Position numbers and translations under genes: made by a program | The notes under the pieces: generated by a model | What the model was told of the DNA's origin: nothing | The model's database searches: none | Seen by the model: only the letters and a program-made list of their open reading frames with translations | In this document: positions 25,817 through 35,407 of the stretch, in pieces | Position numbering within the stretch: position 1 is the stretch's first letter | How the letters are laid out: each line of letters opens with the position of its first letter | Assembly (NCBI GenBank): GCA_905235685.1 | Contig: CAJOMO010000021.1 | Location: 1-45,800 of the forward strand | Length of the DNA: 45,800 bases | Direction of reading: 5' to 3' | Source: an uncultured Selenomonadaceae bacterium | GTDB taxonomy: Bacteria; Bacillota; Negativicutes; Selenomonadales; Selenomonadaceae

Positions 25817-27562
25817 ATGGCAACTTTTACAGGACTAAACACAATGGTTCGCGGCATATATGTAAATCAGCTGTCATTGAACACGGTTGGTCACAATATC
25901 GTAAATGCGGACACCGAAGGATATTCGCGGCAAGCGGTCAATCCGGTTGCAACGCCAGCCGACTACAGCACCAAATTTGCACTCGGTACGGGCGTTGACG
26001 TTGTTTCATTGACGCGCGCGCGCGATACTTATGCGGATGTTCAATTCCGCGCCGAAATTTCTAAACAGGGTTACTACGAGGCTATGGCGAAAAACTATGA
26101 CAAAGTCGAAGCCATTTTCAACGACTCCACCGACAGCGGCATTGAAAACGCCATGAAGGAATTTTATAAATCCTGGCTGAATTTGTCAACGAGCGCCTCT
26201 GATTCCGCAAGCCGCGTTGCAGTTGTCGAGAAGGGCAAAATTCTCAGCGATACAATGAAAACCGCCTCTCAACAACTGCGCGACCAAATTGAAGACAAAT
26301 ACGATGAGCTTGCCGTTTATGTTCGTGATATCAATCAGATTTTGTCAGATATTGCGGAAATGAACGGTACTATTGTTGCAAAGGAAGCGGCGGGTTTGTC
26401 AGCAAATGACCTGCGCGACCAACGCGACGTTTTGGCAGATAAACTTTCGGAATACGTTGCTGTAAGCGTACACGAAACCAGCGTCGGATCGTATGAAATT
26501 TCAACCGGCGGCGTTACGCTTGTCGCGGGCGTTGACAGACTGCATTTGGCTATGTCAAACGGCGTGGCAAGTTCCAAATACGGCGTCGATTACGGCGTCG
26601 TCGACTACGAAATTAAAATCGAAGAGAGCGATATCGCCTTCAAGCCGCAAACCGGTATTCTGAAGGCTCAGTTTGATTCCATTGACGAATGCAAAGAATA
26701 CATCGATAATTTGTCGAATATGGCGGCGTACATGATGACCACGCTTAACGACGTCCACAAACAGGGCTACGATTTGCGCGGCGAACTCAAAGAGGCAACC
26801 GATCAATACGGCGATACCGTTTACAACAGCGACGGTACGAAAACCCAAATTCCGAACACTGTAAACTTTTTCGGCGAAAGTAACGTTGAATATATTTACA
26901 ATTACGACTCCAGCGGCAGATTTAATTATGTCACAATCAAAGAGCCGACCGGAATTATGCGCAAAGACGAGAAAGGCGAGATCGTCAAATTAACCGGCGT
27001 TCAGCTTCTTTCGGCAATGCAAACAAACGCTGTCTTCGAAGAAACCGGCGGCTACCGGTACATAGCGGCGGCGACGGCTTACGATACCAGCGAGAATTTT
27101 GATTCGACAATGACTTTGGCTGAAGTCGGCGAACACCTCATTGAATGGGGCGACCGCACCGCTGACGGAACTAACGCCGTTTATATCAGCGAACTTTTCA
27201 ATATGAATTTGTCAAGTATCATTTCTGAAAAACGTATTCCTACCATGGCGGTTACTAAGTACCTGGGAACTTACGATACGCAGAATGCAATCGGCGGAGT
27301 GAGTTTCAATTCCTATTATCAATCGGCAATGGCTCAACTCGGCGTCGATTCAAATGCCATGGATACAAATATCAGCCAACAGGATATTATTATGAATCAA
27401 ATCGAAAATTGGCGCGACAGTACAAACGGCGTTGACTGGAACGAAGAACTCGGCGATATGATTAAATTTCAAAAGGGCTTCGGCGCTTGCTCACGTTGCC
27501 TTAGTGCAATGGACGAATGCTTAGAGCGGCTTGTCAATAGCACCGGCGCAGTTGGGAGGTAA
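25817..27562 (+). CDS. flgK: Flagellar hook-associated protein FlgK (HAP1)
   Basis: FlgK is the first hook-filament junction protein. The 581-residue sequence has the axial-protein N-terminus with GIYVNQLSLNTVGHNIVNAD and TEGYSRQAV. The FlgK-specific DLRDQRDVLADKLSEYV is near residues 197-213. The C-terminal helical end is EELGDMIKFQKGFGACSRCLSAMDECLERLVNSTG (residues about 542-576). Length is normal. An AAAGGAG site precedes the ATG. flgL follows after 5 bases. Confidence 0.95.
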   Translation: MATFTGLNTMVRGIYVNQLSLNTVGHNIVNADTEGYSRQAVNPVATPADYSTKFALGTGVDVVSLTRARDTYADVQFRAEISKQGYYEAMAKNYDKVEAIFNDSTDSGIENAMKEFYKSWLNLSTSASDSASRVAVVEKGKILSDTMKTASQQLRDQIEDKYDELAVYVRDINQILSDIAEMNGTIVAKEAAGLSANDLRDQRDVLADKLSEYVAVSVHETSVGSYEISTGGVTLVAGVDRLHLAMSNGVASSKYGVDYGVVDYEIKIEESDIAFKPQTGILKAQFDSIDECKEYIDNLSNMAAYMMTTLNDVHKQGYDLRGELKEATDQYGDTVYNSDGTKTQIPNTVNFFGESNVEYIYNYDSSGRFNYVTIKEPTGIMRKDEKGEIVKLTGVQLLSAMQTNAVFEETGGYRYIAAATAYDTSENFDSTMTLAEVGEHLIEWGDRTADGTNAVYISELFNMNLSSIISEKRIPTMAVTKYLGTYDTQNAIGGVSFNSYYQSAMAQLGVDSNAMDTNISQQDIIMNQIENWRDSTNGVDWNEELGDMIKFQKGFGACSRCLSAMDECLERLVNSTGAVGR

Positions 27563-27567
27563 TTAAA

Positions 27568-29127
27568 ATGGCAATTCGCATGAGCAGCGTGCAGTTCATG
27601 TACAACTACAAAAAATCGCTCAACAAAACCTACGCCGCGCAGCAGAAACTCTTCGAACAGGCGGACGGTTCCTCAATCCACAGAGGCAGCGATGACCCAA
27701 TCGGTTATACTCATTTGATGCGCTACCAGTTTACCGAAAACGAAAATACCCAATATACCGCGAATGTCAATACGGCAATTTCGTGGATGAAAAACTCCGA
27801 TAACATTATCACCGAAATGGCTGATCATATCAAAACTTTTGAAACTAAAACAAACCAAGCGGCGAACGGTTATCTTTCGCAATCTGACTCAAAGGCTATC
27901 GCGCAGGAAATGAGCGCGCTTGTCGACCAAATCATGTCAAATTGCAATTATCAGCTCGGCGACCGTTTCTTGTTTTCCGGACAAAAGGATTTGACGCAGC
28001 CCTTTACAATGTCCAGCGATAAGGTTGAACGCGGCTTAGCCAAAAATCTTGACGCCAAACAGGCAGAATTTTTCAGAGATACTCAAGGCGACGTCAACGT
28101 TTCGCTTTACCAAATGCTGACGCTCGAAAACAGCGCGGGCGATACTTTTTACCTTGACACCCACACCGGCTATATTTACAGCGAAGAATTTATGACGGAC
28201 GGCTACAAAGACGTTATCGCAAGCGGCGTTAATTCCATAAGCGAAGTTGACGCCTCGGAATACGCGGCGGGCGATGTTCGAATTTCCGAAACTGTTGCAG
28301 TCAGCAGAATTGAAAACGCGGATTCAGATACAATCACGGCTATTGCTGAAGGTACTGCCGATTCCGATACCGTCACTGAAAATTTGGCTATCGCGCTCAA
28401 CAGAATTGCCACTTCCAGCGATTCGGATACTTACATTTCCCAAATCGCAAGCGATACCGGACTCAGCGAAAGTATAGTTCAAGCAGCCGTCGAGGCTTAC
28501 AGCGATTACGAATATGAGCCCTTCAAAGTCAGCGATTATTTCAGCAACCAGGGAATTATAAATTCAATGGGCAAAGGCGGACTGGAAGTCACAATGGGCG
28601 GCTCGACAACGGCGCTGTCTTTTACCACAATTCAACAGCAAGTCGTAACCTACAGCGGCGATAATAAGCACATTTCCATGGTTAAGTTGAACGGCGCAAC
28701 GGATACCGCCAGCGATATTGTCAATTTAACCGGACAAGATATGTTCGGCACTGATATTTTCGACGACGAATATTCCGGCAATGAGTATTCCGGCTCGGCA
28801 ATGCTGAATAATTTGCTCACCGTTTACGAAAAAGTTGACGCCGTAGATTCACGTTGGCTCAGCTCCGACGGAATAACTTTGGCGGACGTGGCTCATTCCA
28901 CGCTTGTAATTTCGCAAACCAGCATGGGCGCACGCCTCCAACTTTATACCAGCGTTCAAGATATGCTTGACAATCAAAGCACCGTTATTACCGAAGATAT
29001 TACCAATGTCAGCAGTACCGATATTGCGGAGCTTGCAACAAAGCTTATGGAAATGACAACTATATATAATTTGTCACTGTCTCTTGGCGGAAGGGTCTTG
29101 CCGCAGTCTTTGGCAGATTATCTGTAA
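27568..29127 (+). CDS. flgL: Flagellar hook-associated protein FlgL (HAP3)
   Basis: FlgL is the second junction protein and is flagellin-like at both ends. The 519-residue protein starts MAIRMSSVQFMYNYKKSLNK and has the conserved GSDDPIGYTHLMRY and NYQLGDRFLFSGQK. It ends in a helical ELATKLMEMTTIYNLSLSLGG. It is longer than FlgL of many Firmicutes (about 300), with the extra length in the central, surface-exposed region (residues about 200-400, rich in Ser, Asp and Ala). GGGAGG lies 8 bases upstream within the flgK end. Confidence 0.93.
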   Translation: MAIRMSSVQFMYNYKKSLNKTYAAQQKLFEQADGSSIHRGSDDPIGYTHLMRYQFTENENTQYTANVNTAISWMKNSDNIITEMADHIKTFETKTNQAANGYLSQSDSKAIAQEMSALVDQIMSNCNYQLGDRFLFSGQKDLTQPFTMSSDKVERGLAKNLDAKQAEFFRDTQGDVNVSLYQMLTLENSAGDTFYLDTHTGYIYSEEFMTDGYKDVIASGVNSISEVDASEYAAGDVRISETVAVSRIENADSDTITAIAEGTADSDTVTENLAIALNRIATSSDSDTYISQIASDTGLSESIVQAAVEAYSDYEYEPFKVSDYFSNQGIINSMGKGGLEVTMGGSTTALSFTTIQQQVVTYSGDNKHISMVKLNGATDTASDIVNLTGQDMFGTDIFDDEYSGNEYSGSAMLNNLLTVYEKVDAVDSRWLSSDGITLADVAHSTLVISQTSMGARLQLYTSVQDMLDNQSTVITEDITNVSSTDIAELATKLMEMTTIYNLSLSLGGRVLPQSLADYL

Positions 29128-29174
29128 AATTTTTTTCGGCGGCAGGATTTTCAAAGCGGGGGGTGAAATAGACA

Positions 29175-29759
29175 ATGACAATACTAAGATTGAACATACG
29201 TCACGCATTGCCGCAAACTTCAATCCGGCAAACACACGCAGACCTTGAAGAAAGTAAGGTAGTTCCTGCGCAAATCCACACGAATGACGAACAGGCGCGT
29301 TCCAATAAAACCATTTCGCAACCAACGACGGATATTCAAAGCTATCAAAGCCGCAGAGCTTACGGCGCACGAAATTTAACCGATTTGACGCGCGAATTTG
29401 GGCAAAAAGGTTTATCCGACGTTCGACGTGGAACTTCGCGGCGAACTGAAGAAGCCTGGACGCGCGCAGAAGACGGCGCCAAACCAGGCGACGATATCCT
29501 TCAGCAGGTTATGAATAATTTCTGGGCAAGGTATGACGCGCATTCGGTTATCAGTCTGGAACTTATGGACGGTCCGACAATTCGGGTAAATGAATCCGAA
29601 ATTATCGGCGAAACTGAACGCGGCGACGTCACGGCGGAAATTGAAACTACGCCCTTTGCTGATATCCGTTACAATCGCGGCTCTGCCGAAACTTACATGA
29701 CGGACAAAGGCTTTATCCGGCGTTGGGTTACAATGAATGAGTATGATATTTACGCTTAA
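29175..29759 (+). CDS. DUF6470-like protein between flgL and fliW
   Basis: A 194-residue soluble protein in the place usually taken by YviE/DUF6470 proteins in Firmicutes (flgL-yviE-fliW-csrA). Family features include the start ILRLNIRHALPQTSIRQTHADL, the QPTTDIQSYQSRRAYGARN segment, and the C-terminal part GSAETYMTDKGFI. Function is unknown; a role tied to flagellar assembly is inferred from the fixed neighbourhood. GGGGGGTGAAA precedes the ATG. Confidence 0.75.
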   Translation: MTILRLNIRHALPQTSIRQTHADLEESKVVPAQIHTNDEQARSNKTISQPTTDIQSYQSRRAYGARNLTDLTREFGQKGLSDVRRGTSRRTEEAWTRAEDGAKPGDDILQQVMNNFWARYDAHSVISLELMDGPTIRVNESEIIGETERGDVTAEIETTPFADIRYNRGSAETYMTDKGFIRRWVTMNEYDIYA

Positions 29760-29813
29760 ATCTTAGTAGAAATGTCAAAGATTTTTTTGTATAATGGAGG
29801 CGGATCGGAACTT

Positions 29814-30263
29814 ATGAGAAAGGTTAAGACCAGCAGATTTGGTGAACTTGAGATTGACGAAAAGCGCATAGTGCATTTCAAAGACGGCATCCCTGCGTTC
29901 GAAGAGGAACACGAATTTGTAATTCTGCCCTATGACGAGGAAAGCCCGTACTATTTTATGCAGTCCTTGAAAACGCCGGATTTGGCATTCTTGCTTACGG
30001 TGCCGTTCTTGTTCTTTCCAAATTATACTTTCGAAGTTGACGACGACAGCATAAAGGAATTGGACATCAAGGAGCAGGACAAAATTTCCTATTACGCGCT
30101 TATCACAATTCCGAATTACAGTATCCGTTATATGACGGCGAATTTGCTTGCACCAATCATTTTAAATACCGACAATATGCAGGCAAAACAACTTGTGCTG
30201 GAAAAAACCAACTACACAACCAAGGAGCGGCTCTTCCCCGACCAAAAGAAGGAGGCAAAATAA
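29814..30263 (+). CDS. fliW: Flagellar assembly factor FliW
   Basis: FliW binds flagellin and, when free, binds CsrA and lifts CsrA repression of flagellin translation. The 149-residue protein shows the family pattern VKTSRFGELEIDEKRIVHF, DGIPAFEEEHEFVILPY, YFMQSLKTPDLAFLLTVPF and YALITIP. The start ATG 29814 matches family starts; GGAGG is 13 bases upstream, which is long. csrA starts directly after its stop, so FliW and CsrA are coexpressed. Confidence 0.93.
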   Translation: MRKVKTSRFGELEIDEKRIVHFKDGIPAFEEEHEFVILPYDEESPYYFMQSLKTPDLAFLLTVPFLFFPNYTFEVDDDSIKELDIKEQDKISYYALITIPNYSIRYMTANLLAPIILNTDNMQAKQLVLEKTNYTTKERLFPDQKKEAK

Positions 30264-30488
30264 ATGCTGGTTTTGACGAGAAAACCTCGCCAGCAGATTA
30301 TGATTGGCGATAATATCGTCATAAATGTCGTTGAAGTTCAGGGAGAGAACGTGCGAATTGCGATTGATGCACCAAGGGATATAAAGATATATCGCGGCGA
30401 AATTTATCGGGCGATACAAGAAGAAAATCAGAAGGCGGCGGCGCAATTGGGAAATGTCGATTTGCATAACGCCCTGCCTCTGAAATAA
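30264..30488 (+). CDS. csrA: Carbon storage regulator CsrA
   Basis: CsrA is a small dimeric RNA-binding protein that blocks translation at GGA-containing hairpins. The 74-residue protein has the beta-sheet core MLVLTRKPRQQIMIGDNIVI, RIAIDAPRDIKIYRGEIY and a helical C-terminus of ordinary length for Firmicutes. The binding residues (RK near position 6-7 and the RGE segment) are present. It starts one base after fliW, with AAGGAGG inside the fliW end. Its targets in this window may include the loops of the three-hairpin elements; see findings. Confidence 0.96.
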   Translation: MLVLTRKPRQQIMIGDNIVINVVEVQGENVRIAIDAPRDIKIYRGEIYRAIQEENQKAAAQLGNVDLHNALPLK

Positions 30489-30570
30489 ACGCCAAGTAGA
30501 AACGGCGGCAAAAACTTCTACAATGCAACCGCAGATTTCGAGTGGCATATTTTAAGGAGGATGAATTATT

Positions 30571-31050
30571 ATGGTAGGGAAGCTACAAGATGTCGTATCA
30601 GCGGCAGTCGTCGTAGGTGCGGCTGAAAAAGTCAATGTTGGAAGTTCTCGTGAAAATGCGAGCCAGTCCACTGCCAATTTTGACTCGCCTGCAGCGACGG
30701 TGGAAACCCAAAGTCGTTTCGTTATCGACGGCAAAAGCATCACAACCGACGCGGACAACACTTCGAAGAAAAAGCAGCCGGACGATACGGAAGTCCAAAT
30801 CAAACAACCGATTGACGAAAAGGCGCTCGACAATATCACTCAAGAGCTCAATCAGCTTATGAGCAAAATCAACGCCAATCTCCACTTCAATTATCATCAA
30901 GAAGCCGGTGTTATGTCGGTACGTTTGGTTGACAAGGAAACTAACGAAGTTATCAAAGAGTTGCCGCCGGAGGAAATGGTTAAAAACATGGTCAAGTCCA
31001 AAATCTGGATGGACGCGTTTATCGGAACTTTTGTTGACGAGAGCGCATGA
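30571..31050 (+). CDS. flaG: FlaG family flagellar protein
   Basis: FlaG-family proteins influence filament length and are encoded beside fliD. The 159-residue protein has a low-complexity N-terminal half (residues 1-85) and the conserved C-terminal domain: LNQLMSKINANLHFNYHQE, VMSVRLVDKETNEVIKELPPEEM, which is the FlaG hallmark. AAGGAGGATG precedes the ATG. A likely terminator lies between it and fliD. Confidence 0.9.
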   Translation: MVGKLQDVVSAAVVVGAAEKVNVGSSRENASQSTANFDSPAATVETQSRFVIDGKSITTDADNTSKKKQPDDTEVQIKQPIDEKALDNITQELNQLMSKINANLHFNYHQEAGVMSVRLVDKETNEVIKELPPEEMVKNMVKSKIWMDAFIGTFVDESA

Positions 31051-31117
31051 TTTAATCTAATCGGCGAGTAATTTTAAGCGTTGAATTTTTTAATTTAGGG
31101 CGGTGTTAACCCGCACA

Positions 31118-31156
31118 GAGCGTCAAGTTACTGTTTAGGGCTTGGCGCTCATTTTT
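31118..31156 (+). terminator. Intrinsic terminator between flaG and fliD
   Basis: GAGCGTCAAG pairs with CTTGGCGCTC with one T/G wobble, followed by ATTTTT. It suggests fliD is at least partly transcribed on its own, though I found no clear promoter in the remaining 25 bases. Confidence 0.65.
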
Positions 31157-31182
31157 AAATACGCACCAAGGAGGGGTTTATA

Positions 31183-34100
31183 ATGGGCGTTAATGGAATT
31201 TACGGCTTGTCCGGCTCAGGGCTCGATATCGAATCAATGGTTAAAGTCGGAATGATGAGCAAACAAAATGAATATGACAAGATGCAGCAAAAGTACACTT
31301 CCAACGAGTGGAAAAAGGCTGAGTATCTCGATTTATACGGGCAAGTTCAAACTTTCAGCGTGTCAACTCTTTCGCAATATAAGATGTCCAATACAATGAA
31401 TGCGCGCGGCGCGTCCAGCAGCAACGAGGCAACCGTTTCAGCAACGGCAAACGCCACAGCGCCGAATATGACGCATTACGTGGAGGTTGGACAGCTTGCG
31501 TCCGCGGCTTACCTTATCGGCACAGCTCAGCTCAAAGCTCAAAATACCGGAAGTACCAGCAGTACTCAATTGGCGGAGGCGCTTTTTACCCAATTCTCAT
31601 CTCAAACCGTTAAAAGTTCCGATCCAAATGGTACACTCACCACAACGGATAACGGCGACGGCACAACTACCACAACTTTGGCAAAAACGGACGGCAGCAC
31701 GGTTACCACCACGACGAATAGCGACGGCTCAGCCGAAACGATAATCACGGATACCAAAGGCAATTTATCCAAAAAAACCGAACAGGATTCTTCCGGCAAC
31801 GTCACCGTTTCAAATTACGTGAAGGGCAATTGGGTTGTCGACAGCTCTTCAAAGACAATGATAACCGCGAGCGAAGAATACAAATTCGTAACAGGCGAAG
31901 AAGAGCAAATTACCTATTATGACGAAGACGGCAAGAAAAATATTGTGGACGGCGACACCGTTGCATTTTCTTTCAGCGTGGGCGACGGCGGCAGCGGCGA
32001 CGAATTAGTCAGCAACAACGAAGATTTATTCAACATTTCCGTTTCTACAAATGTTTCGTTGACTGAATCGCACACAGTCGAAGTTACACAGGCGATTGAG
32101 CGCGCGAAAGTTTCCGGAACTGCCACCAATCTTAACGGCACTCAAGACGTTTCAAGGTTGTTCGGCAAAATGTTCGGCGTGGATTCGGACGAATTTGCAA
32201 ACGCAATGTCACGCTTAGCCACATACAAAGGCGACGAGGCAACCGAAACCGCTTTTTCGTTTACTCTCGGAACTGATACCGGCAACACCGGAACTATCAA
32301 CATTACTTACGCCGACCTTGCTTCGGACGTTTCAATTAGTGACTTTGTTAAAAATCTCAATTCCAAAATCAGCGCGGCGATAAGTGACGCTACAGAAGAC
32401 GACCTTAAAAATAGTCTTCGCAAAGTTCAAGCTGAATTTAAAAACGGGCAACTTTCTTTCGTCAGCACCCAATACGGCTCGGACAGCACGCTTGCCTTCA
32501 AAATATCTACCGCTGATAATTTTGCAATTCCTTCAGCGCCGGCAACAATTTCGTCAACGGGTATGGTTGATATGACAACCTCCACAAAGTTGATTGAATT
32601 TATGGGCTACACTGGGCAAACTTATTCCGGCTCGACAAATCTTGAATTTAGTTATACGGTAAATGACGGTTACAACAGTTCAAATAATGTAAGCAGCTCA
32701 ATTTCGATGGCGTTTTCGGATATTGGCACGCTTACCGTTAGCGAATTTATCGAAAAGCTCAACGAAAAATTTGCAGACGCGGGCGCTGATATCACCGCTG
32801 AATATGTTCAAACTTCGGATCGTGAAAGTGGCACAATCCAATTTTCTACAAGCTATGTTGGCGGCAGCAGCTCATTGAGTTTCAGCGTCAGCTCATCGAG
32901 CGCGTCTTTGAAATTTGCGTCCGCGCTGTTCGGTATCGACAACGGCGAATATTCGGCAACTCAATCGGGCAGTGACGGCGACACTGAAACCGCCCTTTCA
33001 AGCCTTGCAGATTTCTTTGGAGTTACAAGTGAAAACAATTATTCTACCACAGACAGCGGGCAAGTCGGCACTGTGCTTATCGACGCCGAGGAATATGAGC
33101 TTACCGACAACAATTCAATTACCTTGCGGGCAACCGGCGACGGCAGAATCACTTATACCTTCGTGGACGGCGCAACCGGCACCGGCACTGTTCAAAATGT
33201 CGGTCCTTCAAATACCATTGACGTTACTTATTCGCAGCTTGCAAATGGTTATACTTTCAACGATTTGGTTTCGAATATTAACAGCCTCGGCACGAATGTT
33301 CGCGCTACTTACGATTCGGTTCAAGACAGATTTTCAATTTACAACAAAGAGAGCGGCTCGTCCAATCAGATTATCTTGAAAATGAACGAAGACGATTCCG
33401 GCGCGAGCAGGGCAGCTGAATTTTTCAACAGAATGAAATTGGCACAATCGGAAAACGGCAACCTTAGCGCCACTTCCTCCGAATACGCGGCACTTTCTGC
33501 TGAGGAACTTTCTAACATACAAGAGGCCGGCGGCGGCGTGAATACTTACACCTACAATGAAGAAACCGGAGAATATGAATATTACGCAACAATCTCGGGC
33601 GACGTTACTACTGACAACAATCTCTTCACCGCGGAAAACGAGGTAGCCACCACGGCAACCGAAGTAGACGGCGAATATAAACAATTGTACATTTTGAATG
33701 AGATTGACGAAACGTATACTTTCAGCACGGGGAAATTTTCCGTTATTTCCGGTACGAATGCCATTGTAAAAATTGACGGCGTCGATTATACCGACCTTGA
33801 CGCTAATACTGCCACGGTTAACGGCGTCATTTACAAATTTAATGCGGTGACTTCCTCGCTCACTGAAGACGGCAAAGTCGACTCCACCAGCGGCAGTAAA
33901 ATTACCGTTTCGGTTACGCAAGATACCGACGCGATTGTCGACAAAGTTAAATCCTTCGTTGATGATTATAACGCGCTGTTGAAGAAACTCTATGAATGGT
34001 ACGACCAAAAACCGAACAGCGATTATAAGCCGCTCACCGAATCGCAAAAATCTTCCATGAAAGATGAGCAGATTGAAAAGTGGGAGGCAAAGGCTAAGGA

Positions 34101-34605
34101 AGGTTTGTTGTACCACGACAGGACTTTGGGCAAGATTATTGACGAACTGCGCGACGCTGTTGGAGAACGGATTGAAGGGCTTACCGGCAGTTACAATACG
34201 ATTTACTCAATCGGTATTTCGACAAGCGGAACTAAGGGGCAGCTTACTCTGGACGAAGACAAACTCCGCGCGGCTATTGCGGAAGATCCGGACGTCGTTT
34301 ATAATATTTTTGCTAAGCTCGACAAAGACGACCAGTACAGCAACAACGGTATCGCGCAGAGAATCGGCGACGTACTCAGTCAAGGCATGAAGAGTATCAA
34401 ATCTGTTTCCGGCTCGACGGCGGATATTACCGAAGACAGCGACCTCAATAATCTTTTGCGCGAATTGCAAACCAAAATGAGCAACTTCAAAAAGATGATG
34501 GCGGCGTTCGAAGAAAAACTTTTCAAGAAATATGACGCAATGGAAAGTTCATTGGCACTTTTGGGCGCGCAACTCAATTACGTTACCGGCGCGTTCAGTC
34601 AATAA
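31183..34605 (+). CDS. fliD: Flagellar cap protein FliD (HAP2), unusually large
   Basis: FliD caps the filament and folds flagellin in place. The N-terminal domain shows GLSGSGLDIESMVKVGMMSKQ and the coiled-coil region to about residue 75. The C-terminal domain has VKSFVDDYNALLKKLYEW, IYSIGISTSGTKGQLTLDED and a closing coiled coil ending LLGAQLNYVTGAFSQ. At 1140 residues it is about twice the usual size. The excess lies in the exposed middle. Residues 140-230 are Thr/Ser/Asp-rich. At about 356-442, 486-579 and 654-733 there are three similar units, each a beta strand of F(S/T)(F/Y)T type followed by a helix (ISDFVKNLNSK, VSEFIEKLNEK, FNDLVSNINSL). AAGGAGGGG precedes the ATG. Confidence 0.93.
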   Translation: MGVNGIYGLSGSGLDIESMVKVGMMSKQNEYDKMQQKYTSNEWKKAEYLDLYGQVQTFSVSTLSQYKMSNTMNARGASSSNEATVSATANATAPNMTHYVEVGQLASAAYLIGTAQLKAQNTGSTSSTQLAEALFTQFSSQTVKSSDPNGTLTTTDNGDGTTTTTLAKTDGSTVTTTTNSDGSAETIITDTKGNLSKKTEQDSSGNVTVSNYVKGNWVVDSSSKTMITASEEYKFVTGEEEQITYYDEDGKKNIVDGDTVAFSFSVGDGGSGDELVSNNEDLFNISVSTNVSLTESHTVEVTQAIERAKVSGTATNLNGTQDVSRLFGKMFGVDSDEFANAMSRLATYKGDEATETAFSFTLGTDTGNTGTINITYADLASDVSISDFVKNLNSKISAAISDATEDDLKNSLRKVQAEFKNGQLSFVSTQYGSDSTLAFKISTADNFAIPSAPATISSTGMVDMTTSTKLIEFMGYTGQTYSGSTNLEFSYTVNDGYNSSNNVSSSISMAFSDIGTLTVSEFIEKLNEKFADAGADITAEYVQTSDRESGTIQFSTSYVGGSSSLSFSVSSSSASLKFASALFGIDNGEYSATQSGSDGDTETALSSLADFFGVTSENNYSTTDSGQVGTVLIDAEEYELTDNNSITLRATGDGRITYTFVDGATGTGTVQNVGPSNTIDVTYSQLANGYTFNDLVSNINSLGTNVRATYDSVQDRFSIYNKESGSSNQIILKMNEDDSGASRAAEFFNRMKLAQSENGNLSATSSEYAALSAEELSNIQEAGGGVNTYTYNEETGEYEYYATISGDVTTDNNLFTAENEVATTATEVDGEYKQLYILNEIDETYTFSTGKFSVISGTNAIVKIDGVDYTDLDANTATVNGVIYKFNAVTSSLTEDGKVDSTSGSKITVSVTQDTDAIVDKVKSFVDDYNALLKKLYEWYDQKPNSDYKPLTESQKSSMKDEQIEKWEAKAKEGLLYHDRTLGKIIDELRDAVGERIEGLTGSYNTIYSIGISTSGTKGQLTLDEDKLRAAIAEDPDVVYNIFAKLDKDDQYSNNGIAQRIGDVLSQGMKSIKSVSGSTADITEDSDLNNLLRELQTKMSNFKKMMAAFEEKLFKKYDAMESSLALLGAQLNYVTGAFSQ

Positions 34606-34638
34606 TGTTTTTTCATAGCGGAAGGAGATGGTGTCGAT

Positions 34639-35043
34639 ATGGTAAATGCGGCGGAAGCATACAGGCGGCAACAGATTTTGAATGCGCCCCCTGAGCAGTT
34701 GACGTTAATGCTGTACAACGGCTGTTTGAGATTTATCGACGAAGGCATAGTTGCTGTCGAGGAAAAAAAATTTGAGGAAGCAAATACGTCGTTGCAAAAA
34801 GCCCAGCGCATAATTTCCGAATTTCGCTTGACGCTGAATATGGATTATGAAATATCGCATCAACTGCTTCCGTTGTACAATTATATTTATGACCGGCTCG
34901 TTGAGGGTAATATTAAAAGCGATATGGCAATGCTGAATGAGGCTAAGGGAATTGTGAGCGAACTTAGAGACGCGTGGGTCGGCGCAATGAAAAAAGCCCG
35001 CGTCGAAAAAGCTCAAGGCAAAGGCGGTAATGGTTATGCCTGA
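34639..35043 (+). CDS. fliS: Flagellar export chaperone FliS
   Basis: FliS holds flagellin unfolded for export. The 134-residue protein contains the family pattern AYRRQQILNAPPEQLTLMLYNG and LYNYIYDRLVEGNIK. GGAAGGAG precedes the ATG. The next gene starts 8 bases inside its end, so both are translationally coupled. Confidence 0.94.
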   Translation: MVNAAEAYRRQQILNAPPEQLTLMLYNGCLRFIDEGIVAVEEKKFEEANTSLQKAQRIISEFRLTLNMDYEISHQLLPLYNYIYDRLVEGNIKSDMAMLNEAKGIVSELRDAWVGAMKKARVEKAQGKGGNGYA

Positions 35044-35404
35044 AAAAATTTTGTCCCCCGAAGAAGTAACGGCAGAGGCACGCAAACTTTGGCAAACGTA
35101 TCTGTCCTTGACGCACGAACTTTTGAAATTCATCGACAAAAAGGATATCGATATGTTCCTGTCGTTAGTTCCGCAACGTACCCAATTAATTGAAAAAATT
35201 GAGGCGCTCCCTTCGCACGAATACCGCCAAATGGATGAATTTAAAGCTATCGCCGAAGAAATTAAGCCGCTCGATAAGGAAATTATGTACAAGGCGCGCG
35301 CGTGGCTCAATAAATCCAAACGGCAAAATAGCGTCGTCCGCTCCTACGATTTAAATAATTCGATGCTCGGGCGCAGCAGCGTCGCTTTCAACAGAAGATA
35401 TTAA
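35036..35404 (+). CDS. fliT: FliT-like flagellar chaperone
   Basis: A 122-residue helical protein overlapping the end of fliS, the usual place of fliT, the chaperone of FliD. The sequence has helices with LWQTYLSLTHELLKFIDKKD and LVPQRTQLIEKIEAL, the pattern of FliT-type four-helix proteins, and a Ser/Asn-rich tail. ATG 35036 is 8 bases from AAGGCGG; ATG 35030 is too close. Sequence similarity is weak and the call relies on position. Element D starts 4 bases after its stop. Confidence 0.7.
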   Translation: MPEKILSPEEVTAEARKLWQTYLSLTHELLKFIDKKDIDMFLSLVPQRTQLIEKIEALPSHEYRQMDEFKAIAEEIKPLDKEIMYKARAWLNKSKRQNSVVRSYDLNNSMLGRSSVAFNRRY

Positions 35405-35407
35405 TAT

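Noticed and set aside
29790..29795. TATAAT as promoter of fliW-csrA
   Set aside because: It is only 18 bases from the FliW ATG, so the leader would lack the GGAGG site; the -35 region is poor.
33334..34116. 260-codon open frame opposite fliD
   Set aside because: Antisense shadow of a conserved gene, no Shine-Dalgarno and no recognisable motif.
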